Origin: CAZAPV01 sp964487195
GTDB taxonomy: Bacteria; Patescibacteriota; Patescibacteriia; SG8-24
Reading direction: 5' to 3'
DNA: 46,263 bases
NCBI GenBank assembly: GCA_964487195.1
Contig: CAZAPV010000001.1
Coordinates: forward strand, 1-46,263
In this document: positions 23,295 to 30,870 of the stretch, one piece after another
How the letters are laid out: each line of letters opens with the position of its first letter
Position numbering within the stretch: position 1 is the stretch's first letter
Made by a program: the position numbers and the translations under genes
The notes under the pieces: generated by a model
Database searches by the model: none
Seen by the model: only the letters and a program-made list of their open reading frames with translations
Told to the model about the DNA's origin: nothing

Positions 23295-25334
23295 ATGACG
23301 ACATCCGAATCGCGCGCCGGCGCCATCGTGCGCTGGAACGGCAAAAAAGCGGAACCGTACGTCCAGACGATCACCGTCGACCCCGGCAAGGAAGCGGCCG
23401 AACGGCTGGGGAAGGTGTTCGGCGTGGTCGCGGTGGAAGCGGTCGCCAAAACCGGCGATGCGCTCGTCGCCCACATCGAAGACGCCCTGAACCGCGGGAT
23501 CGCGATGGCGATGCGGAAGCTGCCGGTCGACGCCCCGCAAGATACGGCGTTCGAAATGGCGATCGGCGCGGTCAACTACGCCGCCGAACGGCTGCTCGGC
23601 GATAACGGCCTCCCGGTCGACCCGGAACGCGTCACCGCAGCGCTCGTCGCCGTCCGAGACCGCGACGTCGCCGCCGCGATCTGGGGATCCCCGTCGCTGC
23701 TCCTGTTCCATCCGTCGACGTCCGGCGATCGCGTGCTGAATCTCGTCGACGACAGCCGTACGGAAAAACCGTCGCACGCGCGGCTCGCCATGCCCCGCCG
23801 CTGCTTCGGGAGCATCATCGCCGGCGCGATCGGCAAACGCGATCGGCTGCTGCTCGCGACGCAGAATCTGGAAAACCTGCTCGGCGATCGGCTCGCGGAG
23901 ATCGTGCTCGGCATGGATCCGATGAACGCTACCGAAGCGATCCGGATCGAGCTCGCCCCGGCCGCGGAAAGTTTGGCGCTCGCCGCGCTCGTAATCGACG
24001 TCGCCGACGTACGCTACATCGAACAGCTTCCGGGATCCACCAAAGAATCGCTCGACGCGCTGCGGCAAACCGCTTCGCGCACCAAAGAGATCATGTCGCC
24101 GTCCTTGAAAATTTCCATTCCGCGCCTTCCGCGCCTCCGTCTTCCGCCACTCCGTCTTCCGCGCCTCCCGACGCTCGCCGCGATCAAGCGGTCGCCGGAC
24201 CGATTGATGACCGCCATCGTCGACAACCTGAACGCGCTCACCGCGCGCCGGCGCGCCGCGTTGTTCGCGTTTCTCGCGGTGCTCGCCGCGGTGAACATGA
24301 GCGCGATGATCGGCGCGTGGAACCGCGACGGTCTGCGCGCAGCAGCAGCGTACGAAGCCGACGTCGCCGCGGCGCAGCAGCAGATCGACGCCGCGGAAGC
24401 GAGCATCATCTACCATGACGACGACCATGCCAAAACGTCGCTCGCCGGCGCCGATGCCGCGACCGTAGCGCTCCGTCCCGGCAACGCGAAACAAAAATCG
24501 ATGCGGCAAAATCTTGAAAAAGAAATCGCGGAGAAAAAAGACGAGCTCCGCCACGTCGTTGCGCTCGCCGCGCCGGAGGTGATCGCGACCGTCGGGAGCG
24601 GCGCCGACGCGGCGACGATCGTCCGCCTCGCCGCGCTCGGCGATTCGCTCTGGGGCGCGACCGCGGACGGCGGCGTCTTCACATTCCCAGGGCAGGGAAA
24701 AATGACGAAGCTCGCGACGATCGCCGGAGAGCCCGCGCTGTTCCTCGCCGCGGGCAGCGGCGTGCTCGCCGCGTCCAAAGACGGATCAGCGACGCTCATC
24801 GCGAACGGCGCGCCGCAACCGCTCACTGTCGCGCTCGACGCGACCGAGGCCGGAGCGAACGACGCGCAGCTGTACAACGCGCGCATCTACGTGCTCGACG
24901 CCGCGCACAACAGGATCGTGCGCCACGCCGCGGACGGACAGAATTTCGGCGCCGCGCAGTTCTACCTGAAAGACGGCACCGACCTGTCGCAGACCGTCTC
25001 CATGGCGATCGACGGCGCGGTGTGGCTGCTCCGCCGCGACGGCGGGATCATCCGGATCGTCAAAGGACTGCAGGAACCGTTCGCGGTGCAGGCCGTCGAT
25101 CCGGCGGTCACCGCGGCGAAAAAAATCCGGACCGCGTCCGCATCCGGCTCGCTCTACGTGCTTGATTCCTCCCCTGCCCGCATCCTCCGCTTCGACAAAA
25201 AAACCGGCCTGCTCCAGGCGCAGTACGTCGCGGACGCGCTCGCGGACGCGTCCGACTTCGCCGTCGACGAAACCGCCCACGCCCTTCTCGTCGCCAAAGC
25301 CAACCAGGTGCTCAAATTCACGTTGCCGCAATAA
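23295..25334 (+). CDS. Membrane protein: PP2C-like cytoplasmic domain plus outer beta-propeller
   Basis: A 679-residue protein of unknown function. Residues 1-240 read like a PP2C-type fold (GKVFGVVAVEAV, DVAAAIWGSPSLLLFHP, RLLLATQNLENLLGDRLAEIV, LALAALVIDV), but the Asp residues that bind metal in PP2C are not in their usual places, so it may be inactive. A Pro/Leu/Arg repeat region (275-292) leads to one membrane helix (about 321-340), a coiled-coil segment (345-420) and a C-terminal set of about 40-residue repeats typical of a six-bladed beta-propeller (430-679). The layout suggests a sensor with an outer propeller (inference). No Shine-Dalgarno precedes the ATG. Confidence 0.75.
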   Translation: MTTSESRAGAIVRWNGKKAEPYVQTITVDPGKEAAERLGKVFGVVAVEAVAKTGDALVAHIEDALNRGIAMAMRKLPVDAPQDTAFEMAIGAVNYAAERLLGDNGLPVDPERVTAALVAVRDRDVAAAIWGSPSLLLFHPSTSGDRVLNLVDDSRTEKPSHARLAMPRRCFGSIIAGAIGKRDRLLLATQNLENLLGDRLAEIVLGMDPMNATEAIRIELAPAAESLALAALVIDVADVRYIEQLPGSTKESLDALRQTASRTKEIMSPSLKISIPRLPRLRLPPLRLPRLPTLAAIKRSPDRLMTAIVDNLNALTARRRAALFAFLAVLAAVNMSAMIGAWNRDGLRAAAAYEADVAAAQQQIDAAEASIIYHDDDHAKTSLAGADAATVALRPGNAKQKSMRQNLEKEIAEKKDELRHVVALAAPEVIATVGSGADAATIVRLAALGDSLWGATADGGVFTFPGQGKMTKLATIAGEPALFLAAGSGVLAASKDGSATLIANGAPQPLTVALDATEAGANDAQLYNARIYVLDAAHNRIVRHAADGQNFGAAQFYLKDGTDLSQTVSMAIDGAVWLLRRDGGIIRIVKGLQEPFAVQAVDPAVTAAKKIRTASASGSLYVLDSSPARILRFDKKTGLLQAQYVADALADASDFAVDETAHALLVAKANQVLKFTLPQ

Positions 25335-25366
25335 AAAAGACCCCGCGTCGCCGCGAGGCCTTTTTT
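25333..25366. terminator. Bidirectional terminator, imperfect stem
   Basis: Stem with two mismatches (25333-25347 with 25352-25366), A-rich on the left and TTTTTT on the right. It separates the convergent propeller gene and rplL. Confidence 0.75.
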
Positions 25367-25375
25367 GTTTTTCCG

Positions 25376-25777
25376 TTACTTCAGATTCACCTTGCCGCCG
25401 GCCTCTTCGATCTTCTTCTTCCATGCCTCGGCGTCGGCCTTGGCGACGCCCTCTTTCACCATCTTCGGTGCGGCGTCGACGAGGTCCTTGGCATCCTTGA
25501 GACCCATCTGAGTGAGCTCGCGGAGCGCTTTGATGACGCCGATCTTGTTCGAACCCGCGTCCGCGAGTTCGACGTCGAACGCCGCCTTCTCTTCGACCGG
25601 CGCGGCGGCCGCGGCGCCCGGGGCTGCCATCGCCATCATCGGCGCGGCGGCGGAAACGCCGAATTTGTCTTCGAGGATTTTGACGAGCTCGGCGAGGTCG
25701 AGGACGGTCATCTTCTCGATCGAGGAGACGAGATCCTTGAACTTCTCCGGCACGTCGACGTTTTTCATTTCTGCCAT
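25376..25777 (-). CDS. rplL: Ribosomal protein bL12 (L7/L12)
   Basis: A 133-residue stalk protein that recruits translation GTPases. It shows the N-terminal dimerisation helix (KIEKMTVLDLAELVKILEDKFGV-like order), the Ala-rich hinge (AAPMMAMAAPGAAAAAP) and the C-terminal domain with AAFDVELADAGSNKIGVIKALRE and GLKDAKDLVDAAP, which binds factors. The ATG is 10 nt after the rplJ stop, the normal stalk-operon order. No Shine-Dalgarno is visible. Confidence 0.97.
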   Translation of the reverse strand: MAEMKNVDVPEKFKDLVSSIEKMTVLDLAELVKILEDKFGVSAAAPMMAMAAPGAAAAAPVEEKAAFDVELADAGSNKIGVIKALRELTQMGLKDAKDLVDAAPKMVKEGVAKADAEAWKKKIEEAGGKVNLK

Positions 25778-25787
25778 AGACGTGTGG

Positions 25788-26315
25788 TTATGCGGTTTTA
25801 GAATCCTTGATCGCGCCGAGCGCGTAGACGAGGTTGCGGATGTTGCCCTGCAGGACGTTCACGAAGCCGGAGAGCGGCGCGGCGATCGTGCCGACCACCT
25901 GGCCGATCAATTCCTGTTTCGACGGCAGCTTGGCGAGCGCCTTCACCTGGTCGATCGACATCCACTGCGATTCGAAATAGCCGCCGAGCACTTTGACGTT
26001 GTCGTGATCCTTGCGGAACTGCTCGAGCACCTTGGCCGGCGCGACGGCGTCCGCCATCCCGAACAGCATGGAGACGCTCCCCTTCAGCTGCTCGACGTCG
26101 ATCGCGGCGATCCCCGCGTCCTTGAGCGCGCGGCGGAGCAGCGTTTTTTTCGCGGTGCTGACGGCGACGTCCTCTTTTTTCGCGGTACGGCGCAGCGCGG
26201 AGGCGTCGTTGACTTTGAGCGCTGCCATGTCGGCGAAGATCACCGATTTGGCGGCGCGGAAGCCGTCGACGAATTCCTGCACTTCCGTTTGCTTCTGTGC
26301 GCGTGTTTTTGCCAT
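25788..26315 (-). CDS. rplJ: Ribosomal protein uL10
   Basis: A 175-residue protein that anchors bL12 dimers to the GTPase-associated centre. It opens with MAKTRAQKQTEVQEF-type sequence. Conserved parts include the SVIFADMAALKVND strand region, VSTAKKTLLRRAL and the C-terminal helix that binds bL12. Length is normal. It sits behind a leader of about 165 nt, in line with L10 autoregulation known in bacteria. Confidence 0.96.
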   Translation of the reverse strand: MAKTRAQKQTEVQEFVDGFRAAKSVIFADMAALKVNDASALRRTAKKEDVAVSTAKKTLLRRALKDAGIAAIDVEQLKGSVSMLFGMADAVAPAKVLEQFRKDHDNVKVLGGYFESQWMSIDQVKALAKLPSKQELIGQVVGTIAAPLSGFVNVLQGNIRNLVYALGAIKDSKTA

Positions 26316-26480
26316 AGCGTTGCGTTCTTCCCCCTGTTCCTCGACCTTTAAAATAAAAATCCGCGGACATCGCCGCAGACAACGGACGCGAACGCGTCCC
26401 GAGTTCTACCTCGATGGGCCGGCCGACGGATGTCGACCGCTTAACCTTTCGGACCCATTGTCTACGGTAATCGAAGATTT
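26316..26480 (-). promoter_or_regulatory. Long 5' leader of rplJL, candidate L10 autoregulatory leader
   Basis: From the predicted +1 near 26480 to the rplJ ATG there is an untranslated stretch of about 165 nt. It holds GC-rich inverted segments (for example GGGACGCGTTCGCGTCC near 26386-26402). In many bacteria uL10-bL12 binds such a leader and represses its own synthesis. No consensus fold was computed. Confidence 0.4.
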
Positions 26481-26486
26481 GTTGGC

Positions 26487-26515
26487 ATCCTACCGGTCGG
26501 GCCGTTTGGTGTCAA
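26487..26515 (-). promoter_or_regulatory. rplJL promoter
   Basis: -35 TTGACA (26510-26515), exact consensus, 17-nt spacer, -10 TAGGAT (26487-26492). It lies just downstream of the stop of the 144-residue membrane protein gene. Confidence 0.72.
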
Positions 26516-26533
26516 GCGCGCTGAAAATCAGCA

Positions 26534-26968
26534 TTATTTAAGCGGGATTTCGCGGGTGATCGTCGTTTGCTGGCCGCGGTCGTCGGCGACGGAGATGCGC
26601 ACCGTGAGCTTCTTTTCGTCGGCGAGACGCGGATCGTCCGCGATCAGCGAAAACGAGATCGGCTGCTCGTAGTCCTTGCCGATCAGGCCGGGGATCGGCA
26701 GATCGATCGTCTTGTCGAGCTCGACGAGCGTCATGCGGTACGTCGTGAAATCGAGCGCGTAGTCATCGCGCATGACGAGCAGCGCTTTCATTTCCTTGAG
26801 CGACACGCGGCCGTCGGGGGTCCACGTGAACTCAATCATCGGCGGATCGTCGTGCGGCCGCGCGAACAGCGATCTGTAGTCGCGCAGCGCGACGACGCCG
26901 ACCGTGAGCAGGATGACGATCGCGAGCGCCAGCGGGAGCGCGCGCATGGTGATGCGCGGGCGGATCAT
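26534..26968 (-). CDS. Single-pass membrane protein of unknown function
   Basis: A 144-residue protein with one N-terminal helix (about residues 8-27) and an outer beta-rich domain of about 115 residues. Alternating strands such as VSLKEMKALLVMRDDY, TYRMTLVELDKTI, ISFSLIADDPRLADEKKLTVRISVADDRGQ look like an Ig or fibronectin-like fold. No catalytic motif is seen. The ATG at 26968 was chosen because it overlaps the UMP kinase stop by 4 nt. No terminator lies between it and the rplJL promoter. Confidence 0.72.
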   Translation of the reverse strand: MIRPRITMRALPLALAIVILLTVGVVALRDYRSLFARPHDDPPMIEFTWTPDGRVSLKEMKALLVMRDDYALDFTTYRMTLVELDKTIDLPIPGLIGKDYEQPISFSLIADDPRLADEKKLTVRISVADDRGQQTTITREIPLK

Positions 26969-27663
26969 CGTCGTGGAGCGCCGATCACCGTACCGCGGAA
27001 CCGTTTGCCGCGCAGGATCGCGTCGACGTTTTTGAGATCCCTGCCGTCGGCGATCATGACCGAAAGGCCGAGTCGCTCCGCTTCCTTCGCGGCGACAGGA
27101 TCGAACGGCGAATTGAGTCCCGGATGCCAGCGGCCGCCGAACTGTTTGCGGAAGTCGCGCCAGCGGATCGCGAGGAGCCGCTTCGCGTTTTTGAATTTGC
27201 GCGGATCCTTGTCGTAGACGTACGCGATGTTCGAAAGGTTCACGAGCGTGCGCGCGCCGGCCTTGCGCGCGAGCAGCACGGCGTCGTAATCGGTGGAGCA
27301 TCCGGGACGCCAACCGGCGCCGATCACCACCGGCTCTTGCGTCCGTGAAAACGCCCGCGGATCGGTGACGATCTTCGGCTGGGCGACGTCGCGCAGCACG
27401 GTGCGCAGCAGGTGCGCGTTGAGGCGCGTCGCGTGGATGCCAAGCCAGTCGAGGTCGTCGCGCGTGAGTTTCGCGACGCCGGCCGCGGCGCGCTGATACG
27501 CGCGGGCGGTCGTTCCCCCGCCGCAGATGATGATGAACCGGCTCCCCGCGCGCACGCGGCGAAGGATCAGCGCGCGGAGCGCCTTCAGAAATTTCACGTC
27601 GATTCCGTCCGGCGGCGCGATCAGCGATCCGCCGAGGGAGAGCACGATGGTGTCGCGGTGCAT
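26965..27663 (-). CDS. pyrH: UMP kinase-like amino-acid-kinase-family protein
   Basis: A 232-residue kinase. N-terminal LSLGGSLI, the GGGTTAR phosphate loop, DWLGIHATRLNAHLLR, GCSTDYDAVLLA, NLSNIAYVYDKDPRK and the C-terminal SPFDPVAAKEAERLGL block match UMP kinase (UMP plus ATP to UDP). The motif spelling is closer to the archaeal type than to E. coli PyrH (inference from memory of both families). The position is unusual: it is coupled to a small membrane protein rather than tsf or frr. An intrinsic terminator lies directly upstream on the same strand, and no strong promoter was found between the terminator and the ATG. Confidence 0.78.
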   Translation of the reverse strand: MHRDTIVLSLGGSLIAPPDGIDVKFLKALRALILRRVRAGSRFIIICGGGTTARAYQRAAAGVAKLTRDDLDWLGIHATRLNAHLLRTVLRDVAQPKIVTDPRAFSRTQEPVVIGAGWRPGCSTDYDAVLLARKAGARTLVNLSNIAYVYDKDPRKFKNAKRLLAIRWRDFRKQFGGRWHPGLNSPFDPVAAKEAERLGLSVMIADGRDLKNVDAILRGKRFRGTVIGAPRR

Positions 27664-27665
27664 AC

Positions 27666-27689
27666 GAAAAAACCCTGACGTCGTCAGGG
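27666..27689 (-). terminator. Intrinsic terminator upstream of the UMP kinase gene
   Basis: Stem CCCTGAC / GTCAGGG (27673-27679 with 27683-27689) with a run of seven Ts on the minus strand. It overlaps the stop codon region of the 42-residue gene and comes just before the kinase ATG (27663), so it may act as an attenuator. Confidence 0.8.
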
Positions 27690-27812
27690 CTTGGACGAGT
27701 ATTTATTCTTCACTTTCTGATTGCGTGTCCGCTGCTGCGTTGTGAAACGAAACGCGCTCGACGTGCGATACCCCGGGCCGCTTTTCCTGTGGCCGCCTGC
27801 GTGATTCTTCAT
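27684..27812 (-). CDS. 42-residue basic protein, unknown
   Basis: A very small, strongly basic protein, beginning MKNHAGGHRKSGPGYRTSS and ending KVKNKYSSKP. It has many Lys, Arg, His, Ser and Gln and no hydrophobic segment, as in small nucleic-acid or ribosome-associated proteins. The ATG overlaps the stop of the upstream membrane-protein gene by 4 nt (ATGA), the same coupling used through this operon, and a terminator follows its stop at once. These two facts argue that it is a real gene. It is too short to classify. Confidence 0.62.
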   Translation of the reverse strand: MKNHAGGHRKSGPGYRTSSAFRFTTQQRTRNQKVKNKYSSKP

Positions 27813-28570
27813 ACCGTTTCTTTCCGGCCCAATTCGAGCCGCGCCACGTTGTCCACATACCGCTTCGCCATCGCGCGGCGTTCGGACGCCATCGTGTCGA
27901 CCTCCCAGAGCATGTCGAGCGCGATGAGCGCGACGACGATGCTGATCCCGCCGGCCACTCTCGACACGAGCGTATCGCTCATCGCGAGCACCGCCGTCAC
28001 GGCGTACCCAGTGGCGATCAGCAACACCGCGGTCCATCCGTACGCGGAGAGCCGGTTGTCCCACAGCTCCTTGATCTGCTGGCGCGCTTCCGCGACCGTC
28101 GCGGTGGTGCGGAGCAGATCCTGAAACAGCGCTTCTTCTTTTTTCGTGTCGACGTCCGGGATGGTGTAGATGTGGTAGCTCAACTTGCGGAAGCCGGCGT
28201 TGAACCCGTCGTACGCGCCGAAATCCTTGCCGGAAAACATCGTCAGATATTCGTAGAGCCGTCCGTGCAGTTCGGTGAACCACGGGCGGAATTTCGGCGA
28301 CGTCTCGGCGATGTTCTTGGAGACGTGGTAGATGCGGCGGAGTTTGTTCAGTTCGACGCGCACCGCTTCGAACAATTTCTGTCGGCGGCGCGACGCTTCG
28401 GCGAACAGCGCGGCGATGATGACTACCGTGAAGACGGCGACGGCGAGATGCGCGATCGGAGCGTCCGGATCGACCGGGACGAACACCGGGATGAGCAGCG
28501 CGAAACCGAGTCCGCCGACCGTGAGCAGGATGAGCCGCGCGAGCGTCCGTCTGGTGACAGGGATGTTCAT
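27809..28570 (-). CDS. Four-helix membrane protein, unknown
   Basis: A 253-residue protein with two N-terminal helices (about 10-30 and 40-60), a cytoplasmic helical region of about 120 residues (RRQKLFEAVRVELNKLRRIYH, then aromatic-rich FRPWFTELHGRLYEYLTMF) and two C-terminal helices (about 175-195 and 203-222). It loosely recalls DUF4239/bestrophin-like proteins, but I cannot name the family. It overlaps xseB by 4 nt upstream and the 42-residue gene by 4 nt downstream. Confidence 0.72.
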   Translation of the reverse strand: MNIPVTRRTLARLILLTVGGLGFALLIPVFVPVDPDAPIAHLAVAVFTVVIIAALFAEASRRRQKLFEAVRVELNKLRRIYHVSKNIAETSPKFRPWFTELHGRLYEYLTMFSGKDFGAYDGFNAGFRKLSYHIYTIPDVDTKKEEALFQDLLRTTATVAEARQQIKELWDNRLSAYGWTAVLLIATGYAVTAVLAMSDTLVSRVAGGISIVVALIALDMLWEVDTMASERRAMAKRYVDNVARLELGRKETV

Positions 28571-28809
28571 GCGTTGTTCTCCGGTTCGCCCTCTTCGAGC
28601 GCGCCGAACTTCGCTTTTATTTCGACGACTTTATTCTCCACGTCCTTCAGCCGCGCCTTGCATCGCTTCGCGAGGTCGAGGCCGCGCTCGAATTTGCGAA
28701 GCCCTTCCTCTAGATCGACGTCGTCGCGCTCGAACCACTGGATGATCTGCTCGAGCTCCTTGTACGCCGCGCCGAAGTCGAATCCTTTGTCGGATTTGCT
28801 CTTGGTCAT
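28567..28809 (-). CDS. xseB: Exodeoxyribonuclease VII small subunit
   Basis: An 80-residue helical protein with the XseB pattern: F-G-A-A-Y-K-E-L-E-Q-I near the start, then DVDLEEGLRKFERGLDLAKRC. It forms exonuclease VII with XseA. It overlaps xseA upstream and the membrane-protein gene downstream by 4 nt each. Confidence 0.95.
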   Translation of the reverse strand: MTKSKSDKGFDFGAAYKELEQIIQWFERDDVDLEEGLRKFERGLDLAKRCKARLKDVENKVVEIKAKFGALEEGEPENNA

Positions 28810-29984
28810 ATCCTTTCTTTCACTTCGGTGACAAGGCCGCCTTTGTACAATTGTATATCCACGCGCGCGCCGATGTCCACTTGCGAGGCATCGCGGACGA
28901 TCTTCCCCGCGCTGCGCACGAACGCGTATCCCTGGCGGAGCGGGCGGCGCGGATCGAGCGTCGCGAGCAGCCGGACCGCGGCGTCGAGACGTTCGAGGCG
29001 CGTTTTGAGGTCGATGACGAACAGATCGAGCCGACGGTACACGTCCCTGATGCGGTGACCCGCCGCCGCGAGCCCCCGCCGCGCGTGCGCGTCGATCCGG
29101 GCGGCGACGCTTCGCACCGCCGCGGCTTTCGCGGCGAGCGCGCTACGCATCCCCGCATCCATCCGCCGGACGCCACCGTCGATCATCGACGCGATCTCCC
29201 TCCTGTCGGGCGCGACGAGCTCCGCTGCGTTCGACGGCGTGGAGGCGCGGATGTCGGCGACATAATCGGCGAGCGATTCGTCGCGCTCATGACCGACGCC
29301 GACCACCACCGGAATTTTCGAGCCGAACACCGCGCGCGCGACCTCTTCGGAATTGAACGCCTGCAGATCCTCGAGCGAGCCGCCGCCGCGGGTGAGCACG
29401 ACGACCTCGGCGAGTTCCGTATGCGCGTTGAAATAGCGAAACGCGCCGACGATGTCGCGGATCGCGTCGCGCCCCTGCACCTGGACGTGTGCCGAGCTCA
29501 CGGTGACGCCGCCCCAACGGTTTTTGAGAATCCGCAAAAAATCGGTGTACGCCGCCGACTCGCGCGAGGCGATCAGGCCGATACGCGACGGAAATTGCGG
29601 GATCAGCCGCTTGCGCGCTGGCGCGAACAACCCCTCGGCATCCAGTTTTTTCTTCAAAAGTTCGAACGCGCGGCGGAGCGCCCCCTCGCCGATGAACTCC
29701 ACGCGCTCGACGTTCATGGAAAATCGGCCGCTCTTCGCGTGGATCTTCGGCAAACCGAACGCGCGCACTTTCATCCCGTCCTCAAGCGGCGCCCGAAGCT
29801 GCCAGACGGTCGCGAAACAATCGACGATCGACTGTTCGTCTTTCAATTTGAACCAGATCCATTTCTCCTGCGACACGCGGTACTCCGCGACCTCGCCTTC
29901 GATCGCGACCCCTTCCGGAAAAACCGCGGACGCCAGCGCCGCGTTCAAAAATTCTATGAATTGCGAAACGGAAAAAATCTGCAT
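28806..29984 (-). CDS. xseA: Exodeoxyribonuclease VII large subunit
   Basis: A 392-residue nuclease subunit degrading single-stranded DNA. It begins IFSVSQFIEFLNAAL and has the OB fold (VAIEGEVAEYRVSQEKWIWFKLKD) and the catalytic domain with IGLIASRESAAYTDFL, VLTRGGGSLEDLQAFN and VGVGHERDESLADYVADIRASTPSNAAEL. The C-terminal coiled coil and beta region are present. A GTG at 29996 would overlap the upstream stop as GTGA; ATG at 29984 is used here, 12 nt shorter. Both starts are possible. Confidence 0.95.
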   Translation of the reverse strand: MQIFSVSQFIEFLNAALASAVFPEGVAIEGEVAEYRVSQEKWIWFKLKDEQSIVDCFATVWQLRAPLEDGMKVRAFGLPKIHAKSGRFSMNVERVEFIGEGALRRAFELLKKKLDAEGLFAPARKRLIPQFPSRIGLIASRESAAYTDFLRILKNRWGGVTVSSAHVQVQGRDAIRDIVGAFRYFNAHTELAEVVVLTRGGGSLEDLQAFNSEEVARAVFGSKIPVVVGVGHERDESLADYVADIRASTPSNAAELVAPDRREIASMIDGGVRRMDAGMRSALAAKAAAVRSVAARIDAHARRGLAAAGHRIRDVYRRLDLFVIDLKTRLERLDAAVRLLATLDPRRPLRQGYAFVRSAGKIVRDASQVDIGARVDIQLYKGGLVTEVKERI

Positions 29985-29992
29985 GCGCTTCT

Positions 29993-30847
29993 TCACGGCT
30001 GGAACGCCGCTTCGGGTCGGCCGTCGATCGCGATCACGATGTCGCGCACTTCGGGGAACTGTTCGAGCGTCGCGCCGATCTGCGCGCGGATCATGCTCGC
30101 CCGGCATTTGTCCGAGATCCCCCGGTTCATGCGCGAACTGAAGTCGGCGGTGACGACGCCGTTCCCGTCCGCGGTCGCGGATTTGAGCGTCACGCCGGAA
30201 GGGATCGCCGACCAATACCCGTCCGTTCCCTCCGTCGCATCCGGTCCCTTGAGCAGCGCTTCGAGCGTCGACCGATACACGGCGCCGGTCGCCGACACCT
30301 GGCGCTGGACCGGAAAGATGATGTCGCACGCGCCGCCGGCGTCGAGGGCATGGCTTGGAAAATACAGTTTCACGGCGACGGTATTCGCGGGACCGAACGT
30401 CACCGTGCGGGTGACGGATTCGGATCCATCGCCGAGAGAAACCTCGACGGTGGCGGCGAGCGGCGCCGGGGACGGTACGACTAACGTCTTGTCGAACCGG
30501 CCGTACACATCGCCCGGCGCGGCTTGGACGTCCGTGGTCGCGACGGCGATCGTCGCGCCGTTCGAATCGACGAGCGCGATGCGGACCGCGCCGGCGCCGG
30601 TTTTTGCGCGGCCGGCAACATCGAACGACGAATCGAGGAGATTCGCTCCGTTGAGCGGCACTTCCACGATCAGATTCTTTTCATCCTTGGCGACCGCGGC
30701 GATCTTCGCGGGAACGGACGTCTTTGGCGGGGTCGGCAGCAGCGGAAAACCGCCCGCGACGGTCCCGAACGAACCGGTGAGCTGTCCGACCGCGAATCCG
30801 GCGATCGCGACGAGGCCGAGCGTGACGATGAGCGGTAATTTCTTCAT
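29993..30847 (-). CDS. Exported Gmad2/GerMN-domain protein
   Basis: A 284-residue exported protein. A signal or anchor helix (about 3-22) is followed by a Gmad2-like Ig domain (about 50-150, with DSSFDVAGRAKTGAGAVRIAL) and a C-terminal GerMN domain (about 160-284, with VKLYFPSH, LEALLKGPDATEGTDGYWSAIP and TADFSSRMNRG). This pair occurs in sporulation and LytR-associated proteins of Gram-positives, and in many non-spore formers as an envelope protein. The ATG at 30847 gives a canonical M-K-K signal peptide; an ATG at 30871 would overlap the mutY stop. Confidence 0.82.
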   Translation of the reverse strand: MKKLPLIVTLGLVAIAGFAVGQLTGSFGTVAGGFPLLPTPPKTSVPAKIAAVAKDEKNLIVEVPLNGANLLDSSFDVAGRAKTGAGAVRIALVDSNGATIAVATTDVQAAPGDVYGRFDKTLVVPSPAPLAATVEVSLGDGSESVTRTVTFGPANTVAVKLYFPSHALDAGGACDIIFPVQRQVSATGAVYRSTLEALLKGPDATEGTDGYWSAIPSGVTLKSATADGNGVVTADFSSRMNRGISDKCRASMIRAQIGATLEQFPEVRDIVIAIDGRPEAAFQP

Positions 30848-30870
30848 GCGGGAAGGATAACAAAAAAGCA

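Noticed and set aside
24118..24175. Short tandem-like DNA repeat (CGCCTCCG/CTTCCGC units)
   Set aside because: It encodes the Pro/Leu/Arg stretch before the membrane helix of the propeller protein; too short and irregular for a functional DNA repeat or CRISPR.
26520..26532. Hairpin GCTGAAAATCAGC after the 144-residue membrane protein gene
   Set aside because: A 5-bp stem without a T tract is too weak to call as a terminator.
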